Of a stretch of 64,000 nucleotides of DNA, positions 1 to 10,200 are shown piece after piece. The notes under the pieces are model-generated. The model saw only the letters and a list, made by a program, of their open reading frames with translations, made no database searches and had not been told where the DNA came from. The stretch spans positions 13,592,928-13,656,927 of the forward strand of contig CM037867.1 of NCBI GenBank assembly GCA_021292105.1, written 5' to 3'. The translations under genes were made by a program, and so were the position numbers. Positions within the stretch are counted from its first letter, which is position 1. Each line of letters begins with the position of its first letter. The DNA comes from Anadara kagoshimensis. Taxonomy: Eukaryota > Mollusca > Bivalvia > Arcoida > Arcidae.

Positions 1-351
1 TCACTATTTAGATCATATACATTCCTGATATATGATACAAAGTGAAATTAATCAGCAGAAAATTAATAATCTATGAATAACTCTTTCACCTTAGAGTATA
101 ATATACTTCAGAATTCACGCGTAAAACTTTCAATTAATTTGTTTTATATTTATGTTGACGTTTCAATTAGTATGTTGAAATTATCTGTACCATTTCGTAA
201 TGATGTTTTGTGATATTTATTTATTTATTTATCATCATATTTATGATTGTACTTTTTCATTTCACTCTGTCCATTTCCAGCATTTCACTTAGACCTATTC
301 ACCTACATGTCAACAACCAGTCAAAACTGCTGCTTCGATCCATCTAGCGTT

Positions 352-640
352 TCTGTGGTAGCCCAGTTGGTATGGGGCTTGCTCCATAAGCGGGGGGTTG
401 TGGGTTCGATCCCTGGTCGGGTCTGACCCAAGACTTGAAAGTGGGTAGTGACTGTTCTTTCACCAAACACTCGGCATTACGAAATGAAATGCACGGTTCT
501 TTTCGGGTGGGAACTTAATATAAACAAGGTTCCGTGTCACAATAGGCTTGGCACGATAAAGAACCCTGCTGTATAATGTCATCAGAGCAATCACAGGCAA
601 AAGTCTCGATATAAGTGTAGTATATATATTCAATATATTA
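352..640 (+). repeat. tRNA-derived SINE family 1, truncated copy
   Basis: tRNA-like head with A box (GTAGCCCAGTTGG) and B box (GGTTCGATCCC), then the shared body CTGACCCAAGACTTGAAAGT; lacks the 3' tail present in other copies. Confidence 0.75.
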
Positions 641-1084
641 ATTATCTTTATGTCACTGTTTTTCTCGAGAGTGACCTGCAAATAAAGAAAAACACTTGTT
701 TGGATTTCATTTGTTTTTTTTAAACATCTTGATTAATTTGTTCGTCCAGTTCGCTCATACATTGATTCTCTTCTCCGATCACGCCCCCACCTCTAATTGT
801 CTTAGGACTTTTGTTATTAATGTCATGACGTAAATAGTTTTTATTTGCTGCGACACAAACTAATAACTGCGTGAGCTCGTTCCAAACGTTTATAAATTAC
901 AACTTTATGACTAACACCGTTTTTAACATCAAGCAATGTAAGTGAGAGAATTTTGACCAAGGTGTTAGTCCACACCACCATCTAAGAATTGGCCTTCTCA
1001 ATATAAGTTTAGGAATCTTGATATGTGTCCGGTTGTTTAAAGCTCAAGTGGCTTAACCAAACGGTTTGTAAAACATTGCTGAAA
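641..1084. other. No gene seen
   Basis: AT-rich sequence without convincing exons; the short minus-strand open frame overlapping its start lies on a SINE. Confidence 0.5.
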
Positions 1085-1345
1085 ACACAGAATACATACA
1101 TGGTTAAGCTAACGGTCTTTGAACAACCGGACCCAGGGGGTTAAACTAAATCATTCCAGTCCACTCCACTCCCAACGATAAGCTATCATCTTCGCTTCGA
1201 TTTGCAACTTGGCAAACAACTGGTTAAGCTAACGGTCTTTGAACAACCGGACCCAGGGAGCTAAACTACATTACTGCAGTCAAATCCACTCCTAATGATC
1301 AGTTAACGATATTTTCACTTCTATTTGCAAAACAGCGGTTATGTG
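1085..1345. repeat. Tandem repeat of about 120 bp, 2 units, with inverted flank
   Basis: TGGTTAAGCTAACGGTCTTT followed by GAACAACCGGACCCAGGG occurs at about 1100 and 1221; the inverse GTCCGGTTGTTTAAAG at 1028 suggests an inverted-repeat element. Confidence 0.7.
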
Positions 1346-1654
1346 ATTTAAACAAAGCTTACAGGTTATGCGATCAATTGTCAATTTAAGTTTGTTTGAC
1401 TGCGATCACAAAATAACAAAAGTAATCTGTAGATGACTGCATGTACTTGGCTGCAACAGGTGCAATCAAGAACGAGAAACAACAAGCGAACAATACAAGG
1501 AAATAATTCCATAAAGAGAGACAAGTTGTTATAAATCTCCTGTCTGTGGACTGGTACCAGATATCATTCACAATAGGGAATGAAAAAGTTTATTGAAAAA
1601 AATATAGTTCATGGAAGTCAAGCGAGTGTCACTTACATAAATTCTATATAGTAT

Positions 1655-1871
1655 AGGTCTGTCGAAAGCTTAAGTTTAACACAAAGCTAACGAATTAGTA
1701 CCTCATCGACATCTTATCTAGTGACTTCGCTACATATATCTCGGTGGCTCCTCGACAACTGCTATCTATATCTTTCGACAATTTTTCAATAGCTATACAT
1801 AACTCAGCCACTGGGCAGCTAAGTTTCGATCCTTTTCGATAGCTAAGTGTTAAAATTTTGACCGTTCTACA
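1655..1871. mobile_element. MITE family A, copy 1
   Basis: GGTCTGTCGAAAG...TTTAACAC...GCTAACGAATTAGTA on the left and GTTAAAATTTTGACCGTTCTA on the right, forming an imperfect terminal inverted repeat. Confidence 0.7.
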
Positions 1872-2084
1872 CTACCTGGAAAATCACATTTTTCTACAAC
1901 TTGCTTTACTAGCCAATTGCACAGGTGATATGTTATTTATAGGTCAAACAATTATTTACGTTGATGAATTAAAAACGGGATTTCCATTGACTCCAGATAA
2001 TTAATGGACAGCGTGTTAAAATAATTGTTTTTGTTCCTTAAGTCACGAATTTATTAAAACATAGATATACATGTATATACAATA

Positions 2085-2308
2085 CATGTCTGTCGAACAT
2101 TTAACACTGAACTAACTAATAAGTACCGAATCCGTATCTCACCCGGCTACCTTTATCTCGGCATTTATCGACAGTTGCTATGCTATCGATCGTTTTCTCG
2201 ACAACATTTTGGCGATTACAAATGTAGTTATGAATATTTCGGCCACACAGCAGTCGGGCTTAGACTCTTCTTCGCTAATTCACTGTTAAACTTTCGATAG
2301 GTCTGTAT
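2085..2308. mobile_element. MITE family A, copy 2
   Basis: ATGTCTGTCGAACATTTAAC left end, ACTTTCGATAGGTCTGTA right end. Confidence 0.7.
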
Positions 2309-2763
2309 ACTGTATACTATTGTAAGTAAAGGACAACATCATAAGATGAAATGAACCATCTACCTTAATGATGATAAATAGGTTAATTAATTTACTTTAA
2401 ATCATTATTATTGTCCATGTCAAGTTCTTCCTTTTTGTCGCTGGAAATCGTCTTAATGAACGTCGGTATTTTATTTAATTAAAAAGCCTCCCTTCCATAT
2501 GTCCTTTACGCCGACTATAAATCAAAGCATATTAGATCTCAAAGATAGTAATTAACTTGGTTTACCTTATTTTCCTTATTGACCGAAATATTTGACTGAC
2601 CTTACATGTACGAGGATCTGTGGCTTTCATTGGGTATTCCATTGCACCAACTTATTGACTTTTTAAAAATTAAATATGACAAATTCGAAAAATAAGTCTG
2701 TTATTTCCACAGATTAAAAAATGGGGCGTTCTTTATAAGATAATTAGGTGACAACTGTACAAT

Positions 2764-2953
2764 ACAGGCCTGTCGAAAGTTTAACATTGAGCTAACGAAA
2801 AGGAGGAGAGGTCCAGACATTGATAGCTGATGGCCGAATAGCTACCGAGAGATAGGAGATGCCTAAAAGCTGATAGCTAACAAGAGGACCGCGATGAGCT
2901 GCCGAGTTGACACTAATTCGTTAGATCAGTGTTAAATTTTAGACAGGTCTGTA
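2764..2953. mobile_element. MITE family A, copy 3
   Basis: ACAGGCCTGTCGAAAGTTTA left and its inverse AATTTTAGACAGGTCTGT right. Confidence 0.75.
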
Positions 2954-3199
2954 CTATAAAAGCTTGCCAAAATTTGCTTAAAGTCAGCGAAGAAGTCTTA
3001 GCTAAGAGATTGTTTAGAAAACTGGCAAGCATAAAGCCTTAAATCGTTGTCGTCTTTGGAATATTGCCATGCCATATGACGTTCTTTCTTTATTTTGTAC
3101 TGAAAATAAATGTGTTTGTCAATTTAAATTTCCTGCATTCCATTAATTAATTCAAACGCATTGAATTAATTAAACAGCAGCGAACCGTTTACATGTATA

Positions 3200-3600
3200 A
3201 CACAAACAACAATACCAGGGGAGATAAGAAACACAAAATATATAATTATTGTAAACACATAAGGTGGAAAACTTCTTCAAACAACGTTTTTACACAATCA
3301 TAATGTTTGATGAAATTGATACCTTCTGGTAACACACACAACAACACCAGGAAAGATAATAAAACACAAACAATAAATCTAAAAACACAAGGCAGAAAAG
3401 TTGTTCAAACAGGTTGCAACAAAACTTGCATACACTGATGAAATTGACATGTTGTAACAATGTATGCATAACCAAATAAAATGATATAACTGACAATCAT
3501 TTGTCGATTTCACACAATGCCCCTGATGAAATGGATATATTTTAGTAATGAATCCATAACAGAACAGAATGACATAAGTGACAACCAAATGTCAATTAAC
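3200..3600. repeat. Diverged tandem repeat of about 130 bp
   Basis: ACAACACCAGGAAAGATAA at 3341 parallels ACAATACCAGGGGAGATAAG at 3209; TGATGAAATTGACATG-like steps recur at 3308, 3433 and 3522. Short open frames here are by chance. Confidence 0.5.
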
Positions 3601-3984
3601 TTTAATTTCGGAAGTATCCCATATTTATACATGCCCGTTTTAGATTTTTCTGTCCGATTGGGGTGGGGTTGGGTGATGTTGACATTGTTATGCATGTTTT
3701 AATCAACGACGGCATTTTATATTAACACCTGTTTATCACAGAATATAGATCTATCTTGTGGTCCAAATAATGACGTTGGGAGGTATTATTTACAGCCAAT
3801 GTGATTGATAGTTTGTTTATTTTGGCATGTGTGTCCTTATCTATTTTTTGTGAAAAAGAAAACAAAAATATAACACTTAAGTATATTAGTCTAGGCATAT
3901 CAAGACACTCAAAATGTGATATGGTCGTGATAACTATAATTAGTTTATGATATGTATGTATTTGCGGGAGAGATATGACATATC

Positions 3985-4165
3985 ATAGTTTCATGTTCCT
4001 TTCATTCTCAATTTTGATTGGCTAGTATAATGATTGTTCCGGGGTAACCAGCCCCAGGCTTCCCTGGTGGGAGTTTACATGTTTGAATTTAACTGCCAGT
4101 TTCCAAAGTTTTTAATTTGTTTTTAGAATTGTAACTTGGAAATGGACCGGTATGTTTGTTTTTTC
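3985..4165 (-). repeat. R1 repeat copy
   Basis: Reverse orientation: CTTCCCTGGTGGGAGTTTAC then CCAAAGTTTTTA and GACCGGTATGTTTGTTTTT end. Confidence 0.65.
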
Positions 4166-4189
4166 TTAAAGGCATATTCCTCTTAAAAC

Positions 4190-4500
4190 CCCACTCAATT
4201 CATGAACAAAATATTCTACACAAAAGTGTAAAAAATCTTAATTATAAAATTTGCTTGTAACAACTTCTGTCAACAATGGATAAACTTTCAATAAGACTTA
4301 AATCTGAATACAGTATATGATTTTAAATTATCTTAAATTTGCTTATCCCATTTTCTTGTGTAAAGTCCCATTCATATGGGGTAAACAGAAGATTCGGCAC
4401 AACAGTGTAAAATTGTTTGTAAGATTCTACTTTGTCAACAATGGATATTATAAGCAAAAACAGGGAACTTTTCACAAGACTCAATATTAAACTATAAATT
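4190..4500. repeat. Tandem duplication of about 175 bp
   Basis: TGTCAACAATGGATAAACTT at 4267 and GTCAACAATGGATATTATAA at 4434, with similar flanks including CAAAAGTGTAAAA / CAACAGTGTAAAA. Confidence 0.6.
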
Positions 4501-4796
4501 ATCAAAATTGTGTTTATCCATACAACGTAAAGGCGTCATATTGTGTGGTTGCGTTTCTTTTGTTTAAGGAAAGGTCACACGTTTTTGACCACCGGGATTA
4601 GTAATATCAAAGATACAGGGCCTATTGTTAATGAATATCTTAATTCTTGTACAGGTGATAGAGACATCATTAAAACACTGCCTACATTGACAGGTACACA
4701 TATTCAGGTGACGTGTACACATGTTGCCATAGTATGTACACATGTCAAAATTAACCATGTCATGATATCCATTTCAAACCCACACGGAATGTATTA
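4500..4796. other. No gene seen; short CATGTGTACA-like repeats
   Basis: GGTACACATATTCAGG, GTGTACACATGTTGCC and GTACACATGTCAAAA recur in 70 bases. Open frames on both strands here are by-products. Confidence 0.4.
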
Positions 4797-4982
4797 AGGC
4801 GACGTGGAAGGGCCAAATGGAAAAAAAAATCATTGCAACGCAGTATTATTTTTTTCGAACTGTAACGATTTAGGTTATTCGTTCGAACAACTTAGCTAAT
4901 TCGAAGTATCCATTTGTGTTAGATTTTCATTCGAACGAATAATTTTTATTTTCATTTGACCCTTCCACTCCGCCGTACGCCA
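4797..4982. mobile_element. MITE-like element G
   Basis: GGCGACGTGGAAGGGCCAAA left, and the inverse TTTGACCCTTCCACTCCGCC right, with an interior TTCGAAC/GTTCGAA palindromic pattern. Confidence 0.7.
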
Positions 4983-5340
4983 TAACATTTGTCATGCATG
5001 AGAAAATTCTCTTAGACATATAAAAGTATAAAGAATTAATGAATTATATGTGTCCTTTGTCATAGCTAATATAAAATGCATTTATTTACAAAAAATCTAG
5101 TAAATGGCTAAAAATAGGTGAAAATAAAGATTCACCGAGCACGTTTCCTGGTGATAAAATTTACATATGTTATGTAACAACTCATCAAGGAAACAAAAAT
5201 TAAAATATGATATATTTCATACAGATGCCCATTAATCTTCAACAAAACTCGTAAAAACTAGCTTTAACCAGAACACTGGGTGTTTAAGATGAAGTTTTGT
5301 CATGTATATCAACAATGCTTTCTGCGATACAGACTGTTTT

Positions 5341-5410
5341 AATCAACAACAAACATACTAATCCATGTCCGAATCACAATTAAGAAGAAAAGTAAAACTT
5401 TGAAACAAAT
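5341..5410 (+). repeat. R1 repeat, short copy
   Basis: ACAAACATACTAATCCATGT and CCGAATCACAATTAAGAAG only. Confidence 0.65.
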
Positions 5411-5429
5411 TTTTATAATTTTTTAAAGT

Positions 5430-5612
5430 TTTATTATAAATAAATAAATAAATCACCGCCATCATGAAATACATTCAATGACATAATAATAAATAAATAA
5501 ATAAATAAGTAAATAAATAAAAAGATAAAAATTAAAGAATTAAATAAATAAATGATAAATAAATAATAATAATATAATAAATAATAAATAAATAAATAAT
5601 CACCGTCATCAT
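5430..5612. repeat. TAAA-rich microsatellite between direct repeats
   Basis: (AATA)n runs, bounded by CACCGCCATCATGAAATACA at 5454 and CACCGTCATCATGAAATACT at 5601, so two copies of a short unit. Confidence 0.8.
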
Positions 5613-5738
5613 GAAATACTTTCAATGACATTTTTGAAAATAGTTATTGCCAAACACAACATTATTTATTGGAGATTTTCCAATGCAAAGTTATAACATA
5701 GTCCAAGAAATGAACAAAACAAGCAAGAAACAATAAAA

Positions 5739-5909
5739 GTAAGTCAAACCTGTCTATATAATTTGTAAAATTGGCCTTTATGGGCAGTTGACCTTTATAT
5801 ACAGGTTCAAATTATATGAATAAAGGACAATTAGGATACAGTTCTACTGGCCTTAATTTAAGCAGGTGGTCCCTATATAGAGGTGGCCTTTAAGGCAGGT
5901 TGGACTGTT
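5739..5909. mobile_element. MITE family B, copy 1
   Basis: AGTCAAACCTGTCTATA left and AAGGCAGGTTGGACTGT right, inverted to each other; interior has TTCTACTGGCCTT. Confidence 0.75.
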
Positions 5910-6227
5910 TATATAGTTTGTGTTAATTCTCTTATAAAGTGATACACTTATATACACCATTCTCCTTAATACAAGTTTATAAACATAGACGGATAAGAAA
6001 ATTCATTAACCTTTTGACCAACGTTTGGTACAGATGTACTTGTGACGTCATTAACGGTATCGACGATGCCATCTTAACGCCTGTTTGATTAAAGGGCAAA
6101 TATATTAAGATTTTTGGCCTCAAAAGGTGTATTTATTTATTTGATTTACTCGGATCCATTTTTAAAATTTATATCGAAATTTTTACAGCAAACATGATTG
6201 ATAAATAATATTTCCTCAGTTCCACAA

Positions 6228-6450
6228 ACATTCTTAATCAACAATAAACATTCTAATCCATGTATGAATCACAATTTAGAAGCAAAGTAAAAATTTTGGA
6301 ACTAACAAGTTAGGTTAGAAACATAACTTTTCACCAGGGAAGTGAGGTCGGGTGCTCCGGAAGGTTGAGCACCTCCTGTTTAGCTAGCTACACCCGCCAC
6401 GTGTCTAATCAAAATTGAGTGAAAGGAACATGAAACTAAGAACATGAAGA
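6228..6450 (+). repeat. R1 repeat copy just upstream of the first visible ZIP exon
   Basis: Contains CACCAGGGAAGTGAGG, GGTGCTCCGGAAGG and CTGTTTAGCTAGCTACACCC, the family core. Confidence 0.8.
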
Positions 6451-6712
6451 ATACTTGTTAATTTTCAAGATATTCAGAAATTTAAGTGTTATTTTGAAAA
6501 TTACTTAAAGCATTCATTATATATAAATGTTAAGTCGATTATCGGAATTAACCAATTCTAAGATAAATAATTGTGAAACTAGGACCATGCCAAGTAGGCT
6601 TTTATATGACTTTGAAACATTGCATGAACGTTAATTAAGTACCTTGATTCATTTTTCTTCAAAAGGCAAATTTAATCACAAAGCATTAATGAACCGTTTC
6701 TCTTATTTACAG

Positions 6713-7294
6713 TGTTTAAGTGCGCAGGAAATATTTAATGTATTGTCAGTCACAGAAGGCAAGGACTTGCTTGAAGATGATTTTAAGAAGGTGTCCGTGA
6801 TACTGATGTTTCACTTATTGGACTTACCGAAATATTGCCGCCAAACCGTTCCTGTGAACCAGAATTATAACACGTACCGTAGCCAGCTCCAAACCCGTCT
6901 CTTTCACGGAAATGTCTTACAAGTGCTTTTCCTTAAGCAGTTTATGGATAATTTGAACAGAGAAATTGACCACAGAGATAATGATGATAATGACCGTCAC
7001 GATGACCACGGCAAAATAAAAACTTGGAAAAATGAAATCGCCGGTGCTGACTTATTGCGAGCACCCAAAACTGACGATCACGACGACGATAATGATAAAG
7101 ACGACGACGAACATGATACGAAAGCGAAACAACCTATACTTGCAGCTAATGGAGATGATGACGATGATGATCGTAACGATAGTAAAGATCACGACAAAGA
7201 CGATGACCACGACGACGACGACGATGACGATGATGATGACGACGATGATGATGATCATGATGACGATGATTTCCCTAAGTTGTTTAAGAAAAAG
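6713..7294 (+). CDS. ZIP exon a: ectodomain module 1 and Asp/His-rich region
   Basis: Acceptor TTTACAG and donor AAG|GTAATG; phase 0 at both ends, 194 codons. It opens exactly on a Cys ([11 protein letters not shown]) and runs through the first helical module to a closing Cys near residue 42, as in ZIP4/ZIP12 ectodomains. From about residue 86 the sequence becomes strongly acidic, mixing Asp with His, and ends in an almost uninterrupted Asp run with scattered His before a basic KLFKKK end. GAC and GAT codons alternate irregularly, so it is not a simple trinucleotide array. LIV-1 members usually have His-rich linkers; Asp dominance here is unusual. Upstream of the acceptor the frame has no ATG before a stop, so an earlier exon is required. 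Confidence 0.9.
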
Positions 7295-10200
7295 GTAATG
7301 TTATAAGTTTTTTTTTTACATTTACAAACGCCATTATAACGAAACAAGGTTCACCCCTTTCAAGATATTTTGATCAAAAACACGTATTTTATAAATGTTG
7401 GGATCAGTTGTTCTAATCTTGATTAGTTTTATTAATTGATTAGTCAAAATTTGAATTTTGCATAATTTCAATTATGTTGTGAAATTAAAATTACAAAGTT
7501 CAAAAATAGATAGAATTGCATCAAACTAAAGCACATTGTTATAAAGATAATGATCAATTTGATGATGTTATGTTGATTTTTATTGATGTTTTTAATTTTG
7601 ATTAATCACTGATTAAACTAATTAACTGACCATATTTTATCATATTGTTTGCTTGATCACGTGATGAAGCTAAAACTCAGTCTTGAATAAATGTTACTTT
7701 GATTCTTTGGTTGAATGTTTTTACTTTGTATTATAACCTTTTGCAGATTTTGGAATTTGTTTAGAGACATGTTCTTGTAGGATTCTCTTCAAGCTATATT
7801 ACCCAGATACATTCAAAGTAACAAATATAGATGACATGGTGGCTAAATGGATAAGACGTCATAAGGTCTCTCACTGCTGTGAGTTCGAGTCTCGCTCAAA
7901 CCACATGTGGGAAAGTGAATTTTCCTTGCCATTGGTCTTTACTAGTTCACGTGAAATCAGTATAATGTGGATGGGGTGGGGAGTGCTACGCTTGTCTGCG
8001 GCGTACTGACTCTGTGAGCTAGCATGTTAAAGCCGCCCTGATTGCGCGCTAGTACAAGCAGACCATAAAAAAAACTTGTTGATAGATTAATCCATAGAGA
8101 TGTCATATACTATTTTTTTAAATTTAATCATAAAATACATTCAAAAAATGGTATATGACATGTAATTTTTTTTAATGTATTTTATGACTAAATTAAAAAA
8201 TGGTATATGACAGAGATAATAAAATCGTTCTCGTCGCGAATAGCTGAAAAATTGCTGATGCCACGTTAAGCCACATTCAACCAACCAACCAAAGTAACAA
8301 AAGGAACCTCGATTAGTTTAAAGTATTGCCTCATACATTGGTGTATATAGGAGTCTACAATGTATAAATTATGCAAATGTGCAAATAAACTATGTAAACT
8401 GTAAGCATTAATGTATAATAAATAGATGATGCATTGTCCAAGAAGTTACAGATGTTCTTTTATTTAATTAAAATTATTGCATATTCTTGAAGTAATTTCG
8501 TTGCAAGACGTTTTAACGCAACACTAATGTAAGAGAGAAATCGATGTTTTTTTCCCCTCGAATATACTCAACAGTTAAATCAAAGATAGCACATGGCAAT
8601 TATCATGGCATATAGAATAACCTGCCTTTAAGGTCAGTTCTATATAAGAGTCAACTGCTTATAAAGGCCAATAGAATTTTATTCCAATTCCTCTTTATTC
8701 CTGGTAATTGTACCTGTATATAAGAGTAAACTGCCTATAAAGACCACTTTTACTGGTTCCTTTGGGTTGCCTTTATAGATAGGGTTAAATGTATTATTGG
8801 ACACAACAATACTGCATTATTGCTTTTATTCACTGGGGATTTATTTCGCTATATTCGCGGTTTGATTTAACAGCTCGAAATGAAATACCAAGTGAATATT
8901 TTCATGTACCTTTCATTAATCTTTGACTTAGATAATCCATACAGAAAACTGTTAACACTTGAAAATTCACTGCGAAAATTTTATACCCGTGAATAAGTTC
9001 CAGTGTCTAAACCGCGAAAATTTATCTTAAGCAACTGTACAGCATATCATAGAAACACATTACTTCTTACATAAATGTACTTTTAATTTCAATTTATATT
9101 TTATCATTGATATTGGCATGTTTCAGTGTGTAAGCGCCAATACTATATTTGATGAATTAGGACATGATCCAGAAGACATCTTGGAAGATGGTGACCTTGA
9201 CGACATGGCGGCCCTACTCATTTACCATCTTGTTGCAGGTATGGTATTGCTTCTTTTCTGGTTTCACGTGTCTCTTGGTATTTTATTAAATAGTCATCTG
9301 ATTTAGAATTTAATTCTCGGGTTAATGAAAGTCAGTAGAAATTACATATTATACCGGTTTTAATTTAATAGCACTAGACGGTCGTTTCGGAATACAATTT
9401 CTCATTAATAGTGCTTGGACCAAAATTATGAAACCAAAATTGTTATTAAGATGTTGAAAAGTTACCCAAAAGAACCAAAATGTAGAAATTGGAATCTTAT
9501 CAGTCTTGTTTTAATTCGATAACTTGGTAAACGATACAATGTTAAACATTGGAAGTTGTGTTATACGGAAATACGATTTCTAGATAAAACAAACACTTTG
9601 AACACTTTATATGACATCTCTAAATCTTGGTTTTACCCGACCAGGATTCGATCTTCAACCTTCAACATACATAACAAATACTCTGTCGATTAGGCTACCA
9701 TAGTGTGTATATGTAAAATCTTTATTAAACCCCTTCATTAAATACCACTGCGGTGGCACAGTTGGTAAAGTGCTCGCTCCGGAAGTGGGAGGTCGTGGGT
9801 TCGAACATCGATCGGGTCTGACTCAAGAATTGAAAGTGGGAAGTGACTGTTCTTTTGCCATGCACTCGACATTACGATATGAAAGACATTCGGATGGGAT
9901 CAATGAAAGCATTCGGATGGGATCTTAAAATCAACGAGGTCCCGTGTCACGGTGGGCTTAGCACGATAAAGAACACTGCTGTATGATACCATCAGCGCAA
10001 CACACAGGCAAAATGTCTACATCTTCGCCTATAGCTGGCGACGTATCGATACAAATAAAGTATTCTTGACTGGGACGTTAAACAACAATACTCAATACTC
10101 TTCTCCTTTCATTAAAATTAAGACTTTATTATTATGCAAGTGAAAGTATTATGAATATTTTTAATACTCTCTGTCTATCGCACATTTATATCAATTTGCG

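Noticed and set aside
352..425. tRNA-like sequence with A and B boxes (also at 9747, 25119, 7834, 11877)
   Set aside because: The tRNA-like part is always fused to the same body and tail, and acceptor-stem pairing is poor. These are SINE heads, not tRNA genes.
4631..4654. Candidate ZIP start exon ATG AAT ATC TTA ATT CTT GTA CAG before GTGATA
   Set aside because: Phase 0 would fit, but eight residues are too short for a signal peptide and the donor is weak.
5430..5612. CRISPR-like or regular array
   Set aside because: It is a TAAA microsatellite between two short direct repeats; no spacers.
7032..7298. Overlapping open frames on both strands rich in Met/Thr or Ile/Val
   Set aside because: Shadows of the GAC/GAT-rich ZIP exon in other frames.
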